Origin: a bacterium
GTDB taxonomy: Bacteria > Bacillota > Clostridia > Oscillospirales > Acutalibacteraceae
Direction: 5' to 3'
DNA length: 6,376 bases
NCBI GenBank assembly: GCA_020625635.1
Contig: JAHLBL010000099.1
Coordinates: 1-6,376 of the forward strand
Below the pieces are notes generated by a model. That model was not told where the DNA came from. It made no database searches and saw only the letters and a program-made list of their open reading frames with translations. Below, piece by piece: positions 5,985 to 6,376 of the stretch. Within the stretch, counting starts at the first letter, position 1. The number at the start of each line of letters is the position of its first letter. The translations under genes were made by a program, and so were the position numbers.

Positions 5985-6376
5985 ATGGCTCAGAAACGTT
6001 CAGACTCAGGTTTTGTCGACATCAGCTCCAAAACCCAGGTCGTAAAGCTCTACAAGAAAAAAGGCAGGATCGTGCGTATTGTCGCGCTTGTTCTGTCAAT
6101 TATTATGATTATCGCGGGCGCTGTTATCGTAAAAGCGTACAGCACAATGGACAGCGTAAATTATCAGGACCTTGAGGATATCGAGGAGACCGATAATACA
6201 CAGAATTCCAACGATGACCCGGGCGCGTTCAACACGACCGTCAACGACAGCGATTTGCTCTCGGATTCCAAGGTGCTCAATGTTATGCTCTTTGGTGAGG
6301 ATAACCACAGCAAGGGTACAACAGGACGTTCCGACTCGCTTATGCTTATGTCGATTGACAACCGTGAGAAGAAGCT
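5985..6376 (+). CDS. LytR-CpsA-Psr (LCP) family protein, N-terminal part
   Basis: First 130 residues of a membrane-anchored LCP protein; the rest lies past the right edge. LCP enzymes transfer undecaprenyl-pyrophosphate-linked glycopolymers (teichoic acids, capsule) onto peptidoglycan at the outer membrane face. Visible: a basic cytosolic N-terminus, one signal-anchor helix (about 29-51), an acidic, Asn-rich linker (61-95), then the start of the catalytic domain with VLNVMLFGEDN (97-107) and GRSDSLMLMSID (114-125). This is the LCP beta strand and Arg/Asp phosphate-binding motif; more usual forms read LLLGxD and GRSDTMML. No accessory N-terminal domain is present before the LCP domain. It has its own extended -10 promoter and strong ribosome binding site and is separated by a terminator from the deoxynucleotidase gene, so it is probably expressed independently. 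The family is clear; which polymer it attaches cannot be told from this fragment. Confidence 0.9.
   Translation, partial: MAQKRSDSGFVDISSKTQVVKLYKKKGRIVRIVALVLSIIMIIAGAVIVKAYSTMDSVNYQDLEDIEETDNTQNSNDDPGAFNTTVNDSDLLSDSKVLNVMLFGEDNHSKGTTGRSDSLMLMSIDNREKK

Noticed and set aside
6096..6361. Two minus-strand frames opposite the LCP gene
   Set aside because: The plus strand here encodes clear LCP motifs with its own promoter and ribosome binding site; the opposite frames have none.

Overview
The window looks like chromosomal DNA of a Gram-positive Firmicute, most likely a gut-type Clostridia (Ruminococcus/Oscillospiraceae-like). This is inferred from the protein families (YfhO, Sapep/PepV-type M20 dipeptidase, DUF975-like membrane protein, LytR-CpsA-Psr protein), strong AGGAG-type ribosome binding sites, AT-rich intergenic gaps and tightly packed genes. 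I saw no mobile element, CRISPR array, tRNA or rRNA, and no stretch over 300 bases without a gene. The two intergenic gaps are about 100 bases each and hold promoters and a terminator.

Left of about 5182, four genes run leftward as one compact operon, in transcription order: a large YfhO-family membrane protein (GT-C-type glycosyltransferase fold), an M20 metallodipeptidase, a five-helix DUF975-like membrane protein, and the N-terminal two thirds of an ExoA-like family 2 glycosyltransferase that runs off the left edge. Genes 1/2 and 3/4 overlap by ATGA, and 2/3 are 13 bases apart, so translational coupling is likely throughout.

Right of about 5290, two genes run rightward. The first is a YfbR-like HD-domain 5'-deoxynucleotidase, probably started from TTG rather than the ATG nine bases upstream. 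It is followed by a hairpin terminator. Immediately after, an extended -10 promoter drives an LCP-family protein that is cut by the right edge.

Functionally the neighbourhood leans towards the cell envelope: YfhO proteins and a cytosolic GT2 can build or decorate surface glycopolymers, and LCP enzymes attach such polymers to peptidoglycan. The dipeptidase (peptide turnover) and the deoxynucleotidase (dNMP hydrolysis) are housekeeping enzymes whose presence here may be simple clustering. Every gene falls into a known family. I did not find a convincing undescribed system. The most unusual points are the interleaved divergent promoters, the TTG start, the terminator-promoter overlap and the peptidase embedded in a glycosyltransferase operon.
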